From positions 8,184,001 to 8,248,000 of the forward strand of contig NZ_CP146022.1 in NCBI RefSeq assembly GCF_036967205.1: a stretch of 64,000 bases of DNA, read 5' to 3'. The notes below the pieces were generated by a model. It saw only the letters and a program-made list of their open reading frames with translations, had not been told where the DNA came from and did not search any database. The stretch comes from Streptomyces sp. Q6. Its GTDB lineage: Bacteria > Actinomycetota > Actinomycetes > Streptomycetales > Streptomycetaceae. Below, piece by piece: positions 17,179 to 25,307 of this stretch. Every line of letters starts with the position of its first letter. The first letter of the stretch is position 1. A program made the translations under genes and the position numbers.

Positions 17179-17982
17179 TCAGCCCTCGGCGGTATTCGGT
17201 TCGGCCGGAATCCGGTCGAGCACGATGCCGAAGTGCTGGTCGTAGGCGGCGAGGACGGCGGCGTCGGTGGGCAGCTCGGTCCGCGCGCGGTCCGTGCCGG
17301 TCGTCGTCGTGAGCGTATGACCGCTCAGGGTCACCCGGCCGTCCTCCGTGAGCAATGAACAGACCAGGGACTGTGTGAAGTGCGAGGCGGGCGAGGTGCG
17401 GTGGTACCAGGCCCCCGCCTCGAAGTCCCGCAGCGCGCGCGGGCGCGGGTCGAGCAGGTACTGCGGATCGCCGTCGCGCAGCACCAGCAGATCCCCGTCG
17501 GCGGCGTCCTCGATGCGGAAGACACCGCCCGGGTCCCGCTGCTCGCCCCGCTCCTCGTACGCCAGCGGGAAGTGGGTGTGCGTGCCGAACCCGATGTCGG
17601 CCAGCCACGACGAGCCGTCCTCGGCACGGACCCGCAACGCCAGATGGTCGTACGGGATCCCGAACCGGCCGTCCTTGCCGGCGACCCGCGCCTGCATCAG
17701 CGTCACCTCGTACCCGAGAGCGCCGAGCAGCGCGGCGAACGCTCCGTTGAGTTCGTAGCAGAAGCCACCGCGCCGCCGGTCCACGAGCTTCGCGACGAGG
17801 GCGTCGGTGTCGAGCGGTACCTCCTCGCCCAGATGGACCGACAGGTTCTCGAACGGAACGGTCCGCAGATGCGCGAGATGCAGGGCGCGCAGCGCCGCGC
17901 CGGTCGGCGCGGCCGGTCGCGCCGCGCCGATCCGGGTCAGGTAGGCGTCGGTACGGGGCCGGTCCAGCGGTTCGTGGTTCAT
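17179..17982 (-). CDS. Arylamine N-acetyltransferase family protein
   Basis: 267 residues. The catalytic triad of the NAT fold is complete: C75 in RRRGGFCYELN, H113 in YDHLALRV and D129 in WLADIGFG. It would transfer acetyl (or another acyl) from CoA to an arylamine or hydrazine; in actinomycetes relatives also close amide bonds in natural products. The gene begins 10 bp after the P450 stop on the same strand, so the two are probably co-transcribed and may act on one substrate. Confidence 0.93.
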   Translation of the reverse strand: MNHEPLDRPRTDAYLTRIGAARPAAPTGAALRALHLAHLRTVPFENLSVHLGEEVPLDTDALVAKLVDRRRGGFCYELNGAFAALLGALGYEVTLMQARVAGKDGRFGIPYDHLALRVRAEDGSSWLADIGFGTHTHFPLAYEERGEQRDPGGVFRIEDAADGDLLVLRDGDPQYLLDPRPRALRDFEAGAWYHRTSPASHFTQSLVCSLLTEDGRVTLSGHTLTTTTGTDRARTELPTDAAVLAAYDQHFGIVLDRIPAEPNTAEG

Positions 17983-17992
17983 GCGCCCAGTG

Positions 17993-19255
17993 TCACCGAT
18001 GCCCCGCGTCGGGCCCCGGCCGCACCGGCAGCTCCCGCACGCTGTTGCCGACGAACCCGGCGTGCGCGGGCAGCTCCTCGTCCGGGACGGCGAGAGCGAG
18101 GTCCGGGAAGCGGGTGAACAGGCGCTCCAGGGCGACGGTCGCCTCCAGGCGGGCCAGCGGCGCGCCCAGGCAGTAGTGCGCGCCGTGCCCGAGGGACAGA
18201 TGCGGCCGCCGCGCGGGCCGCAGCACGTCGAACCGGTCGGCGTCCGGGCCGTGCGCCGCCGTGTCGCGGCCCGCCCCCGAGTAGCCGGCGAGCACCGGTG
18301 TGCCCTTCGGTATCAGCGTGCCGTCCACCGTCAGATCGCGCGTCGGGTAGCGGAACGGGAAGTAGCTCACCGGGCTGTCCCAGCGCAGCGTCTCCTCCAC
18401 CACGTCCGACCAGGACGCCCGGCCCGCGCGCACCAGCGCGAGTTGGTCGCGGTGCGCGCACAGGGCCCGCACCGCGTTCGTGATCAGGTTCAGCGTCGTC
18501 TCGTGACCGGCGATGACGAACAGGATGAGCGTGCCGATCAACTCCTCCTGCGCGAGCCGGTCCCCGTCCGCCTCCCGTGCGGCGAGCAGCGCGCTGGTCA
18601 GATCGTCGCCCGGCTCCCGCTCCCGCGCGGCGGCCACCTGCGCGAGCACCGCCACCATCTCCCGGTTGGCGGCGACCGCGTCCTCGGGCCGCGTCCGGGT
18701 GGACACGACCTGGCTCGACAGATGGTGCAGCCGGGCCCTGAACTCCTCGTCCACCCCGAAGAGTTCACAGATCACCCGCATCGGCAACGGCAGCGCGAAC
18801 CGCTTGCGCAGCTCCACCACGCCCTGGGCCGCCGCCTCCTCGGCGACACCGTCGAGCAGCTCGTCCGTGAGCTGCTCGACGCGCCGCCGCAGCGCCTCGA
18901 CGCGGCGCACCGTGAACGCGCGGCCGACCAGCGACCGCAGCCGCCGGTGGTCGTCGCCGTCGGCCGTCGTCATCCCGCGCACCGTCGCGAACGTCCGCAG
19001 CGGCCAGCCGTCCGGTATCCGGCCCTCGGTGAGCGCCGTGAAGTGCCGGGCGTCCTTGGCGACATCGGGGTGCGCCAGGAACTCCTTGAGCGTGTCGTGC
19101 CCGAGGACGAGCATGCCCGGCACGTCACCGGGCAGCACGACGGGCGCGACGGAGCCGCGCTCCCTCAGCCGCGCGTTCACCGCGTGCGGACAGCCGCCCG
19201 CCGGGTCGATGCGGTACGGCACCTCGGCGGCGGGTACTTCGGGGGACGACGTCAA
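17993..19255 (-). CDS. Cytochrome P450
   Basis: 420 residues from a TTG at 19255 with AGGAG six bases upstream. Family signatures are the I-helix AGHETT, the K-helix ExxR in EETLRWDSP, and the heme loop LSLGHGAHYCLGAPLARLE with the cysteine ligand. The first residue of the heme motif is Leu, not the usual Phe. It is a soluble class-I bacterial P450 needing separate ferredoxin partners, none of which is nearby. It is followed by the arylamine N-acetyltransferase gene. Confidence 0.93.
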   Translation of the reverse strand: MTSSPEVPAAEVPYRIDPAGGCPHAVNARLRERGSVAPVVLPGDVPGMLVLGHDTLKEFLAHPDVAKDARHFTALTEGRIPDGWPLRTFATVRGMTTADGDDHRRLRSLVGRAFTVRRVEALRRRVEQLTDELLDGVAEEAAAQGVVELRKRFALPLPMRVICELFGVDEEFRARLHHLSSQVVSTRTRPEDAVAANREMVAVLAQVAAAREREPGDDLTSALLAAREADGDRLAQEELIGTLILFVIAGHETTLNLITNAVRALCAHRDQLALVRAGRASWSDVVEETLRWDSPVSYFPFRYPTRDLTVDGTLIPKGTPVLAGYSGAGRDTAAHGPDADRFDVLRPARRPHLSLGHGAHYCLGAPLARLEATVALERLFTRFPDLALAVPDEELPAHAGFVGNSVRELPVRPGPDAGHR

Positions 19256-19341
19256 CGCGGACTCCTGACAGGTCGGGGCACGGGCACGGGGGAACTCCCG
19301 GTCGACCCGCCAACTCCCCCCGCGTGAAGCGCTCTTGGATC

Positions 19342-19644
19342 CTAGGGCGATTCCGGCTCCAGGCCCAGGTCGTAGATCCGCTCCAGCAGCCACCCCTCGT
19401 TGCCCGCGAGTCCCGCCCGGCGCAGCGCCTCGTCGGCCTCCGCGAGCGGCACGGCGAGCACCGTCGCGGTGCCGGGTGGCTCGCTGCCGGAGAGCGCGGC
19501 ACGCGCCGTGTGCAGCAGGCGCAGGCACGCCTGCGCCGCCGCCACCTCGCGACTCCGATTCTGCGGCCCATGCGCTCCGTGCGCTCCGTGCGCTCCCTGA
19601 GGTCCATGCGGTCCGTACTGCCTGGTGTTCCTGGTCCCGTTCAT
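19342..19644 (-). CDS. Small protein with Gly-Ala-His repeat, unknown function
   Basis: About 100 residues. The N-terminal third is a low-complexity stretch (GPHGPQGAHGAHGAHG). The rest is a helical-looking domain (REVAAAQACLRLLHTARAAL and EADEALRRAGLAGNEGWLLERIYDLGLEPES). The second part has the codon bias of a real gene. GGAGG lies only one base before the ATG, so the start is uncertain. It is divergent from the MgtC-like gene. No family is recognised. Confidence 0.55.
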   Translation of the reverse strand: MNGTRNTRQYGPHGPQGAHGAHGAHGPQNRSREVAAAQACLRLLHTARAALSGSEPPGTATVLAVPLAEADEALRRAGLAGNEGWLLERIYDLGLEPESP

Positions 19645-19736
19645 GCCTCCACTCTTGCGTACGGGTCTGACAATTCCCCTCCCCGGAAACGCCGTGCGAC
19701 GCCAGTCGCGTCGTGAGGCGAGAGGAGTGATCACCC

Positions 19737-20480
19737 GTGTCGTCGCTCGCAGGACCGCTGTTCGACCCCGCGGCGGGCCAAGGCGCCGGGCGACTGGCCG
19801 AGTTGGGTCTCGCCCTGGTCCTGTCCACCCTGATCGGCGCGGAGCGCGCGGTCCGGCAGAAGAGCGAGGGACTGCGCACGCACACCCTGGTCGGGGTCGG
19901 CAGCGCCCTGTTCAGGGAGGTCTCGCAGCACAGCTTCACCTCCGTACTCGGTCTGGACGGCGTCTCGTTCGCCCCGTCGCGCGTCGCCGCGCAGATCGTC
20001 TCCGGCATCGGGTTCATCGGCGGCGGCCTCATCTTCGTCCGCAGGGACGCCGTCCGCGGCCTGACCACCGCCGCCACCGTCTGGCTGACCTGCGCCATAG
20101 GAATGGCCTGCGGCGGCGGCCTTCCGCTCCTGGCGTTCGCCGCGACCGCCTGCCCTTTCCTCGTCGTGCGCGGCTACCCCTGGCCGACCCGCCGCGGCCC
20201 GGCCCTGACCGTCGAACGGCGCTCGGGGCTCCATCTCGCCTACCGCGTCGGCAGCAGCGTCCTGACCCGCGTCCTGGAGGAGTGCACCGGCCGAGGCTCC
20301 CGCGTCGTCGAGGTGCGCACCGACCGGACGGACGGGGAGGCGGAGCCCGGCAGACCCGGCACGATGGCCGTCGGCATGGAGATCGAGGGCATGGCCGACG
20401 TGCCCGAACTCGTCGCCGTACTGGCCGAGTCGGACGGCGTACTGGATGTGGCGTCGATGGTGGCGTCCGCGGACGACTAG
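19737..20480 (+). CDS. MgtC/SapB family membrane protein
   Basis: 247 residues. The N-terminal about 130 residues form the MgtC core with four or five membrane spans and the family motifs LSTLIGAERAVRQKSEGLRTHTLVGVGSALF, GIGFIGGGLIFVR and GLTTAATVWLTCAIGMACG. A cytoplasmic ACT-like C-terminal domain follows (about 155-247). Family members affect magnesium homeostasis and membrane potential; the function in streptomycetes is not established. It starts at GTG with GAGGAG upstream. Its stop overlaps that of the converging esterase gene. Confidence 0.92.
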   Translation: MSSLAGPLFDPAAGQGAGRLAELGLALVLSTLIGAERAVRQKSEGLRTHTLVGVGSALFREVSQHSFTSVLGLDGVSFAPSRVAAQIVSGIGFIGGGLIFVRRDAVRGLTTAATVWLTCAIGMACGGGLPLLAFAATACPFLVVRGYPWPTRRGPALTVERRSGLHLAYRVGSSVLTRVLEECTGRGSRVVEVRTDRTDGEAEPGRPGTMAVGMEIEGMADVPELVAVLAESDGVLDVASMVASADD

Positions 20481-21688
20481 CCCGCGGACGTGTCGCGCAG
20501 GTCCCGGACGAACACGAGGCCGTCACTGTCCGACAGGTGCGCCGGGTCGAACGGCGCGTAACCGAACCAGGGGGAGACGCGCTGCGCGGGACGCGTGTCT
20601 CCGAGGATGCTCGACAGCCGTCGGGCATCGACGACGCAGGGGTCCTCGGGGAGCGCGTACAGGAGTCCTTCGAGGGTGTCCGCCGGGGGGATGTCCACGC
20701 CCTGGTGGCGGATCGTGCCGAGGGCGGTGGCGACGAACGCGTACTCCCGTCCGAGCCGGGCGTGCGCCAGCGCTCCCGCGCTCCACCACTCCAGGGGGTC
20801 CCCGCCCATCCGCATCGCGCTCTTCTCGCGCTGGAGGTGGGAGTTGTGCGCGTACACGAGTGTCGGCCCGCGCCGCGCGAGAGCGAGGAGGTTGTGGGCC
20901 ATCATCCGGTCCCGTACGCCGAGGAGGCGCGGCAGGCGGGCTGACGTCGTGTCGGCCATCCAGTGGTGGTAGCGCAGCAGGCCGGTCGCGGTGCGCGCGG
21001 AGAGGGTCGCCCGGTCCCAGGCCGGCCGCGACGTCGCCGCGAGCAGGTACGGCTCCTGCTCGTCGAGGAGCTCCGCCAGGTCGTCGGCGAGCAGCCGCAG
21101 CCGGGTGGCCTCGGGGGACCGGCCGAAGGAGCGGGCCGGGTCCGTCATCGCGGCGGGCTCGGTCCACCGGTCGTCGGCGCCGAGCAGGTCGTCGAGGGTG
21201 TCGCGCGTGCAGGGAAGCAGGTCCGCGTCGACGTGCGTCGCGAGGTATCCGTGGAGCGCGGTCAGCGCCTGTCGAGGACTCGCGGCCGCCGTGATCTCCA
21301 GCGGGCCGTCGAACCCGGCGAACCCGACCTGCTCGGACGCGGGCCGGTCCGTGTTGTACGCGCGCATCCAGCGCACCAGTTCACGGTTGCCCGCCAGGTC
21401 GCCCCACTCGTGACTGATGCCCTCGCGCACGACCTCGTCGAGGTCACCCGCGCCCGAGGTGACGTACTCGTCCACGAGCAGCCCCTTCAGGCAGTCGCTC
21501 TCGAGCGCGATCGTGCGGTACCCCTCCTGCTCGACGAGGTACCGGAACAGGTCGTTGCGCAGGTCGAGGAGTGTCTCCTCGCGGTGCGTGGGCTCGCCCA
21601 GGGCGAGCAGCCGCGGCCGCTCGTCGAACAGGTCCAGGACGGCGGTGCCGTCGGCGGGACGGACGGTCTCCTTGAGGTCGATAGCCAT
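20477..21688 (-). CDS. Erythromycin esterase family protein
   Basis: 403 residues, cytosolic. The fold's catalytic elements are visible: EPTHREE near residue 32 (Glu and His), the glutamate in ALESDC, and the histidine pair in YAHNSHLQ. Characterised relatives (Ere, succinoglycan-biosynthesis proteins) hydrolyse macrolide lactones or related esters; the substrate here is unproven. It is divergent from a double-MerR regulator with only 69 bp between the two starts, so that protein very likely controls it. Confidence 0.88.
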   Translation of the reverse strand: MAIDLKETVRPADGTAVLDLFDERPRLLALGEPTHREETLLDLRNDLFRYLVEQEGYRTIALESDCLKGLLVDEYVTSGAGDLDEVVREGISHEWGDLAGNRELVRWMRAYNTDRPASEQVGFAGFDGPLEITAAASPRQALTALHGYLATHVDADLLPCTRDTLDDLLGADDRWTEPAAMTDPARSFGRSPEATRLRLLADDLAELLDEQEPYLLAATSRPAWDRATLSARTATGLLRYHHWMADTTSARLPRLLGVRDRMMAHNLLALARRGPTLVYAHNSHLQREKSAMRMGGDPLEWWSAGALAHARLGREYAFVATALGTIRHQGVDIPPADTLEGLLYALPEDPCVVDARRLSSILGDTRPAQRVSPWFGYAPFDPAHLSDSDGLVFVRDLRDTSAG

Positions 21689-21757
21689 GCCTTTAACGCT
21701 ATCGTTGAACCTTCGCTGGAAACTTTCGCGAACTGACCTCCCTCTATCCTTGGCCAC

Positions 21758-22474
21758 ATGGGCGAGAACCTTCAAACGGGGGAGCGGCTGAGGCCGATCG
21801 ATCTGGCGCGCGGGCACGGTCTGTCCACGCAGGCGGTCAGGAACTACGAAGAGGCCGGCATCCTCCCCGCGGCCACCCGGTCCGCCCATGGCTACCGCGC
21901 CTACACGCCGCTGCACGCGCGGGCCCTGCGCACGTTCCTCGCCCTGGCGCCCGGCCACGGACACCGGACGGCGACCGCGATCATGCGGGCGGTGAACGAG
22001 GGCGCCACCGACGAGGCGCTGCGCCTCGTCGACGAGAGCCATGTCCAGCTCCTCGACGACCGGCGCACGCTTCAGGCCGTGGAGCGCGCGCTGCGCGACC
22101 TGGAACCCGCGGATGCGCCGGAACCCGACGGCGTCACGTTCATCGGACCCCTCGCGCACCGGCTCGGCATCCGGCCCGCGACGCTGCGCAAATGGGAGGG
22201 CGCCGGCCTGCTGCGCCCGCGCCGCGACCCGGACACCGGATACCGCGTCTACGATCCGGCCGACGTGCGGGACGCCCGCCTGGTCCGTCAACTCCGGCGC
22301 GGCGGCCACCCGTTGGAGCAGATCGGGCCCCTGCTGGACCAGGTACGGACGGCCGGCGGCCTCGAACCCCTGGAGGGCGCCCTGCGCGACTGGCACCGGC
22401 GGCTGTCCGCGCGCGGACGGGCGATGCTCGGCGGGGCGGCGGAACTGGAGGCGTACCTGCGCGCGCGGGAGTGA
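21758..22474 (+). CDS. Double-MerR transcriptional regulator (TioE-like)
   Basis: 238 residues with two MerR-type HTH units in one chain: RPIDLARGHGLSTQAVRNYEEAGIL near 12-38 and IGPLAHRLGIRPATLRKWEGAGLL near 128-152, each followed by a Tyr-Arg-x-Tyr wing. Ordinary MerR proteins have one such domain and dimerise, so this may bind its promoter as a self-contained pseudo-dimer. No C-terminal ligand domain of the usual kind is seen. It faces the esterase gene across a 69-bp promoter region that contains TTCGC and GCGAA dyad arms at 21712-21732. Confidence 0.87.
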   Translation: MGENLQTGERLRPIDLARGHGLSTQAVRNYEEAGILPAATRSAHGYRAYTPLHARALRTFLALAPGHGHRTATAIMRAVNEGATDEALRLVDESHVQLLDDRRTLQAVERALRDLEPADAPEPDGVTFIGPLAHRLGIRPATLRKWEGAGLLRPRRDPDTGYRVYDPADVRDARLVRQLRRGGHPLEQIGPLLDQVRTAGGLEPLEGALRDWHRRLSARGRAMLGGAAELEAYLRARE

Positions 22475-22602
22475 CGATGCGCTGCGCGCGGAGAACGGGT
22501 CTCAGCCTGCACCGTGCCAGGACCGCCACAGCGCCGCGTCCCCTCTGTGTGGGTGCCAGCCGCCCCCGCAAGGGTACGAGGCCGGCCGCCGGGCCCGACG
22601 GA

Positions 22603-24060
22603 TCACCTCCGCGTCAGCCGCAGACGCAACCCGTGCGGCATCAACGTCAGCCGCTCCGTGACCTTCAGGCGGTAGTCGGGCTCCGGGGCGATGTCGTAGC
22701 GGCGCACCAGCAGTCCGAGCACCAGCGTGGCCTCGTGCAGGGCGAACTGCCGGCCTATGCAGGCGCGCGCGCCCGTGCCGAACGGCTTGAACACATGGGC
22801 CGGGCGGCCCCGCACCGCCTGCGGCGCGAAACGGTCCGGGTCGAAGGACTCGGGGTCCTCGCCCCACACGGCCCGGTCGCGGTGCAGCACCGATGTCAGG
22901 ACCAGCGCCCACGCGCCCCGCCGCATCGGATGCACCCCGCCCAGCGTCGTGTCGGCGACCGCCTCCCGCGCGAACGCCGGAGCCGTCGGCCACAGCCGCA
23001 GCGACTCGTCAAGGACCCGCCGCAGGTAACGCAACTTGGCCACCTGCTCGTACGCGGGCACCTCCACCCCGGCCCAGACCCGGTCGACCTCCTCGCGGGC
23101 CTGGGCGAGCACCGCCGGGTCCTGCGCGAGGTAGTGCAGCGCGAACGACAGCGCCCCCGACGTCGTCTCGTGCCCCGCCACCAGGAACGTGATCACCTGA
23201 CGCCGGATGTTCTCCGGCGTCAGCCGCTCGCCCGTCTCCGGGTGCGCGACCTCCAGCATCCGGTCGAGCAGATCACCCGGGCCGCCGCCCGCCGCACGCC
23301 GGGCGGCGACGACCTCGTCGACCGTACGGTTCAGGAACGCGCGATCCGCGGCGTTGCGCCGCTGCGCGCCGCGCAGCAGCACCGAGGACAGGAGCGGCGG
23401 CACCACGTTCAGGCGCTGCGCGTACGTCAGGGCGCCGACCATCGCCGTCACGAACGGATGCGGCCCCTCGGTGGCGAAGTCCCGCTCGAACGACCCGAAG
23501 TCGTGCCCGAACCCGGTCCGCGCGATCGTCTCCAGCGTCAGCTTCGTCATGTCCCCGGGCACGTCCACGGCCCGTCCCGCCGCCGCGCTCGCGTCCCACG
23601 CGCCGGTCAGCTGTCCGGCCACGTCCAGCATCAGCGGGTGGTAGCCCGCCATCGCCTCCCGGCCGAAGCCCGGCGCCAGAACGTCGTGCGCCAGCTGCCA
23701 GTTGGGCTCGTGGTTGTACGCCGTGAACAGGCCGTCGCCCGCCACCGGGCGCAGGTTCGCGACCCCCAGGCCGACATGCTTGGCGAACCGGGACTCGTCC
23801 GCGAGCTCGGCGGCCAGCTCGGCGCCCCCGACGAACACGATCTCCTTGCCGAACGCCCGGCGCCGGAAGATCGGCCCGAGGCCGGCGGCGATCCGCATCG
23901 AGTCCTGGATCGGCGTGCGTACATGGGTGCCCACCACGTCGCCGATCAGCGGCACGCGGCGCGGCGGATGCGGTATCCGGTCCAGGCGCGGCCAGCCCTG
24001 CTCGGCGCTGCGAAAGCCCCGGGGCAGCGCGCTCGCCGCCGACTGCGTCACCTGCGCCAT
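22603..24060 (-). CDS. Cytochrome P450, CYP102-like heme domain
   Basis: 485 residues. It carries the I-helix AGHETTSG, the ExxR DESLRLWPTAPAF and the heme loop FKPFGTGARACIGRQFALHEATLVLG. These are very like the fatty-acid hydroxylase domain of CYP102/P450-BM3, but no reductase domain is fused. The substrate may be a fatty acid (inference). I start at ATG 24060 because AAGGGAG is 9 nt away; the ATG at 24069 lies directly against that site. It is divergent from a TetR gene with a long inverted repeat between. Confidence 0.92.
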   Translation of the reverse strand: MAQVTQSAASALPRGFRSAEQGWPRLDRIPHPPRRVPLIGDVVGTHVRTPIQDSMRIAAGLGPIFRRRAFGKEIVFVGGAELAAELADESRFAKHVGLGVANLRPVAGDGLFTAYNHEPNWQLAHDVLAPGFGREAMAGYHPLMLDVAGQLTGAWDASAAAGRAVDVPGDMTKLTLETIARTGFGHDFGSFERDFATEGPHPFVTAMVGALTYAQRLNVVPPLLSSVLLRGAQRRNAADRAFLNRTVDEVVAARRAAGGGPGDLLDRMLEVAHPETGERLTPENIRRQVITFLVAGHETTSGALSFALHYLAQDPAVLAQAREEVDRVWAGVEVPAYEQVAKLRYLRRVLDESLRLWPTAPAFAREAVADTTLGGVHPMRRGAWALVLTSVLHRDRAVWGEDPESFDPDRFAPQAVRGRPAHVFKPFGTGARACIGRQFALHEATLVLGLLVRRYDIAPEPDYRLKVTERLTLMPHGLRLRLTRR

Positions 24061-24115
24061 CGTGCCCATCTCCCTTGCGCCGTGGCCCTGTTGGGGCCGT
24101 TCCGGAGCCTTGTTG

Positions 24116-24167
24116 GACGTGGATTCAATAATGCGCCTCAGTGTGATCCCGCTATTGAACTCACGTC
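24116..24167. promoter_or_regulatory. Long inverted repeat between P450 and TetR genes (candidate operator)
   Basis: The left arm at 24116-24130 reads GACGTGGATTCAATA. The right arm at 24153-24167 is the reverse complement of GACGTGAGTTCAATA. So 13 of 15 positions match, across a 22-bp spacer. The element lies between the divergent starts at 24060 and 24183 and probably covers both promoters, letting the TetR protein control itself and the P450. Confidence 0.65.
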
Positions 24168-24182
24168 AAGTAAGGTGCTCGC

Positions 24183-24782
24183 ATGAGTGGCGAGCGGACG
24201 CGGCGCAGGCTGAGCACGCAGGAGCGGCGGGAGCAACTCCTGTCCGTGGGCGCCAAGTTGTTCGCCGAGGATCCGTACGGTGACGTCTGGATCGAGCAGG
24301 TCGCCGAGATCGCCGGCGTCTCGCGCGGCCTGCTCTACCACTACTTCCCGACCAAGCGGGACTTCTTCGCGGCCGTCGTCCAGCGGGAGAGCGCCCGGAT
24401 GCTGCGGCTGACCGCCGCCGTGCCCGGCGTCCCCGTGCGGGAGCAGCTCGGCGCGGGCCTCGACACCTTCCTGGAGTACGTCGCCACGCACGCGCAGGGC
24501 TTCCGTGCCTTCCACCGCGCCGAATCCGCGGGCGACCCGGCCGTACGCACCGTCTACCGGGAGGGCCTCGCCGCGCACGAGGAGCAGATCCTGGCCGCGC
24601 TCGCCGCCGATCCGCGGATGGCGGACCGCCTCCCGGAGCCCGCGGCGCTGCGGCTCGCGGTGCGCGGCTGGCTCGCCTTCCTCGTCGCCGTATGCCTGGA
24701 CTGGCTCGACGCGCCGGAGCTGAGCCGCGCCCAGGTGCGGGACCTGTGCGCGCGGGCCCTGCTCGGGGCGCTCGACGCCTGA
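24183..24782 (+). CDS. TetR/AcrR family regulator
   Basis: 199 residues. Its HTH (VWIEQVAEIAGVSRGLLYHYFPTKRDFFAAV) lies at about residues 35-65, with a TetR ligand domain rich in hydrophobic residues after it. Divergent from the CYP102-like P450, its likely target. By analogy with fatty-acid-responsive repressors beside CYP102 genes the ligand could be a fatty acid or its CoA ester, but nothing in the sequence proves this. Confidence 0.92.
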   Translation: MSGERTRRRLSTQERREQLLSVGAKLFAEDPYGDVWIEQVAEIAGVSRGLLYHYFPTKRDFFAAVVQRESARMLRLTAAVPGVPVREQLGAGLDTFLEYVATHAQGFRAFHRAESAGDPAVRTVYREGLAAHEEQILAALAADPRMADRLPEPAALRLAVRGWLAFLVAVCLDWLDAPELSRAQVRDLCARALLGALDA

Positions 24783-24807
24783 ATCGCGCACCCGCCGTGA
24801 GATCGTA

Positions 24808-24845
24808 AGGAAAACTTGCAAGGCTTCCTGTCGAACTCCTACTCT
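24808..24845 (+). promoter_or_regulatory. Promoter with overlapping MarR operator; leaderless start likely
   Basis: An imperfect 22-bp palindrome at 24808-24829 has arms AGGAA..CTTG and CAAG..TTCCT, mismatched only at two positions per arm. It covers a -35-like TTGCAA (24816-24821). A -10-like TACTCT follows at 24840-24845 after 18 bp. Transcription should begin at about 24852, the A of the MarR ATG, so the mRNA is probably leaderless. The position suits autorepression by the MarR protein. Confidence 0.55.
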
Positions 24846-24851
24846 GGGGGC

Positions 24852-25307
24852 ATGTCAGGAACGCAGGGACCAGCGGCCGCCGAGCCGCCCACCGAGCGGA
24901 TCGCCGCCGACCTCGCCACCGTCGTCGGACGTCTCTCGCGCCGGCTGCGCACCGCGTCGCCGGACAGCCTCCTCACGCCGACGCAGCGCACCGTCCTGGC
25001 CCGGCTCGGCATGGAAGGGCCCTCGACCACGGCCGCCCTCGCCCGCTCCGAGTACGTCCGCCCGCAGTCCATGCGGCTCACGCTCGGCGCGCTGGAGGAG
25101 CAGGGCTTCGTGACCCGCTCCCCGGACCCGAACGACGGGCGGCAGTCCGTCGTGGCGATCACCGACAGCGGCCGAGCCACCCTGGACGCGGTCCGCGCCG
25201 CCAAGCACGGCTGGCTCACCCAGGCCCTCGACGCGGAACTCGACCCGGCCGAGCGCCGCACGCTCGCCGAGGCGACCGCGCTCCTGGAACGCCTGGTGCG
25301 GAAGTGA
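24852..25307 (+). CDS. MarR family transcriptional regulator
   Basis: 151 residues. The winged-HTH core is visible (LTPTQRTVLARLGMEGPSTTAALARSEYVRPQSMRLTLGALEEQGFVTRSPDPNDGRQS), with the wing's DGRQS motif at about 95-100 and flanking dimerisation helices. It overlaps the downstream MFS gene by four bases (GTGA). No Shine-Dalgarno precedes the ATG, in line with the leaderless promoter just upstream. It probably represses the two-gene operon until it binds a small aromatic or drug-like ligand. Confidence 0.92.
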   Translation: MSGTQGPAAAEPPTERIAADLATVVGRLSRRLRTASPDSLLTPTQRTVLARLGMEGPSTTAALARSEYVRPQSMRLTLGALEEQGFVTRSPDPNDGRQSVVAITDSGRATLDAVRAAKHGWLTQALDAELDPAERRTLAEATALLERLVRK

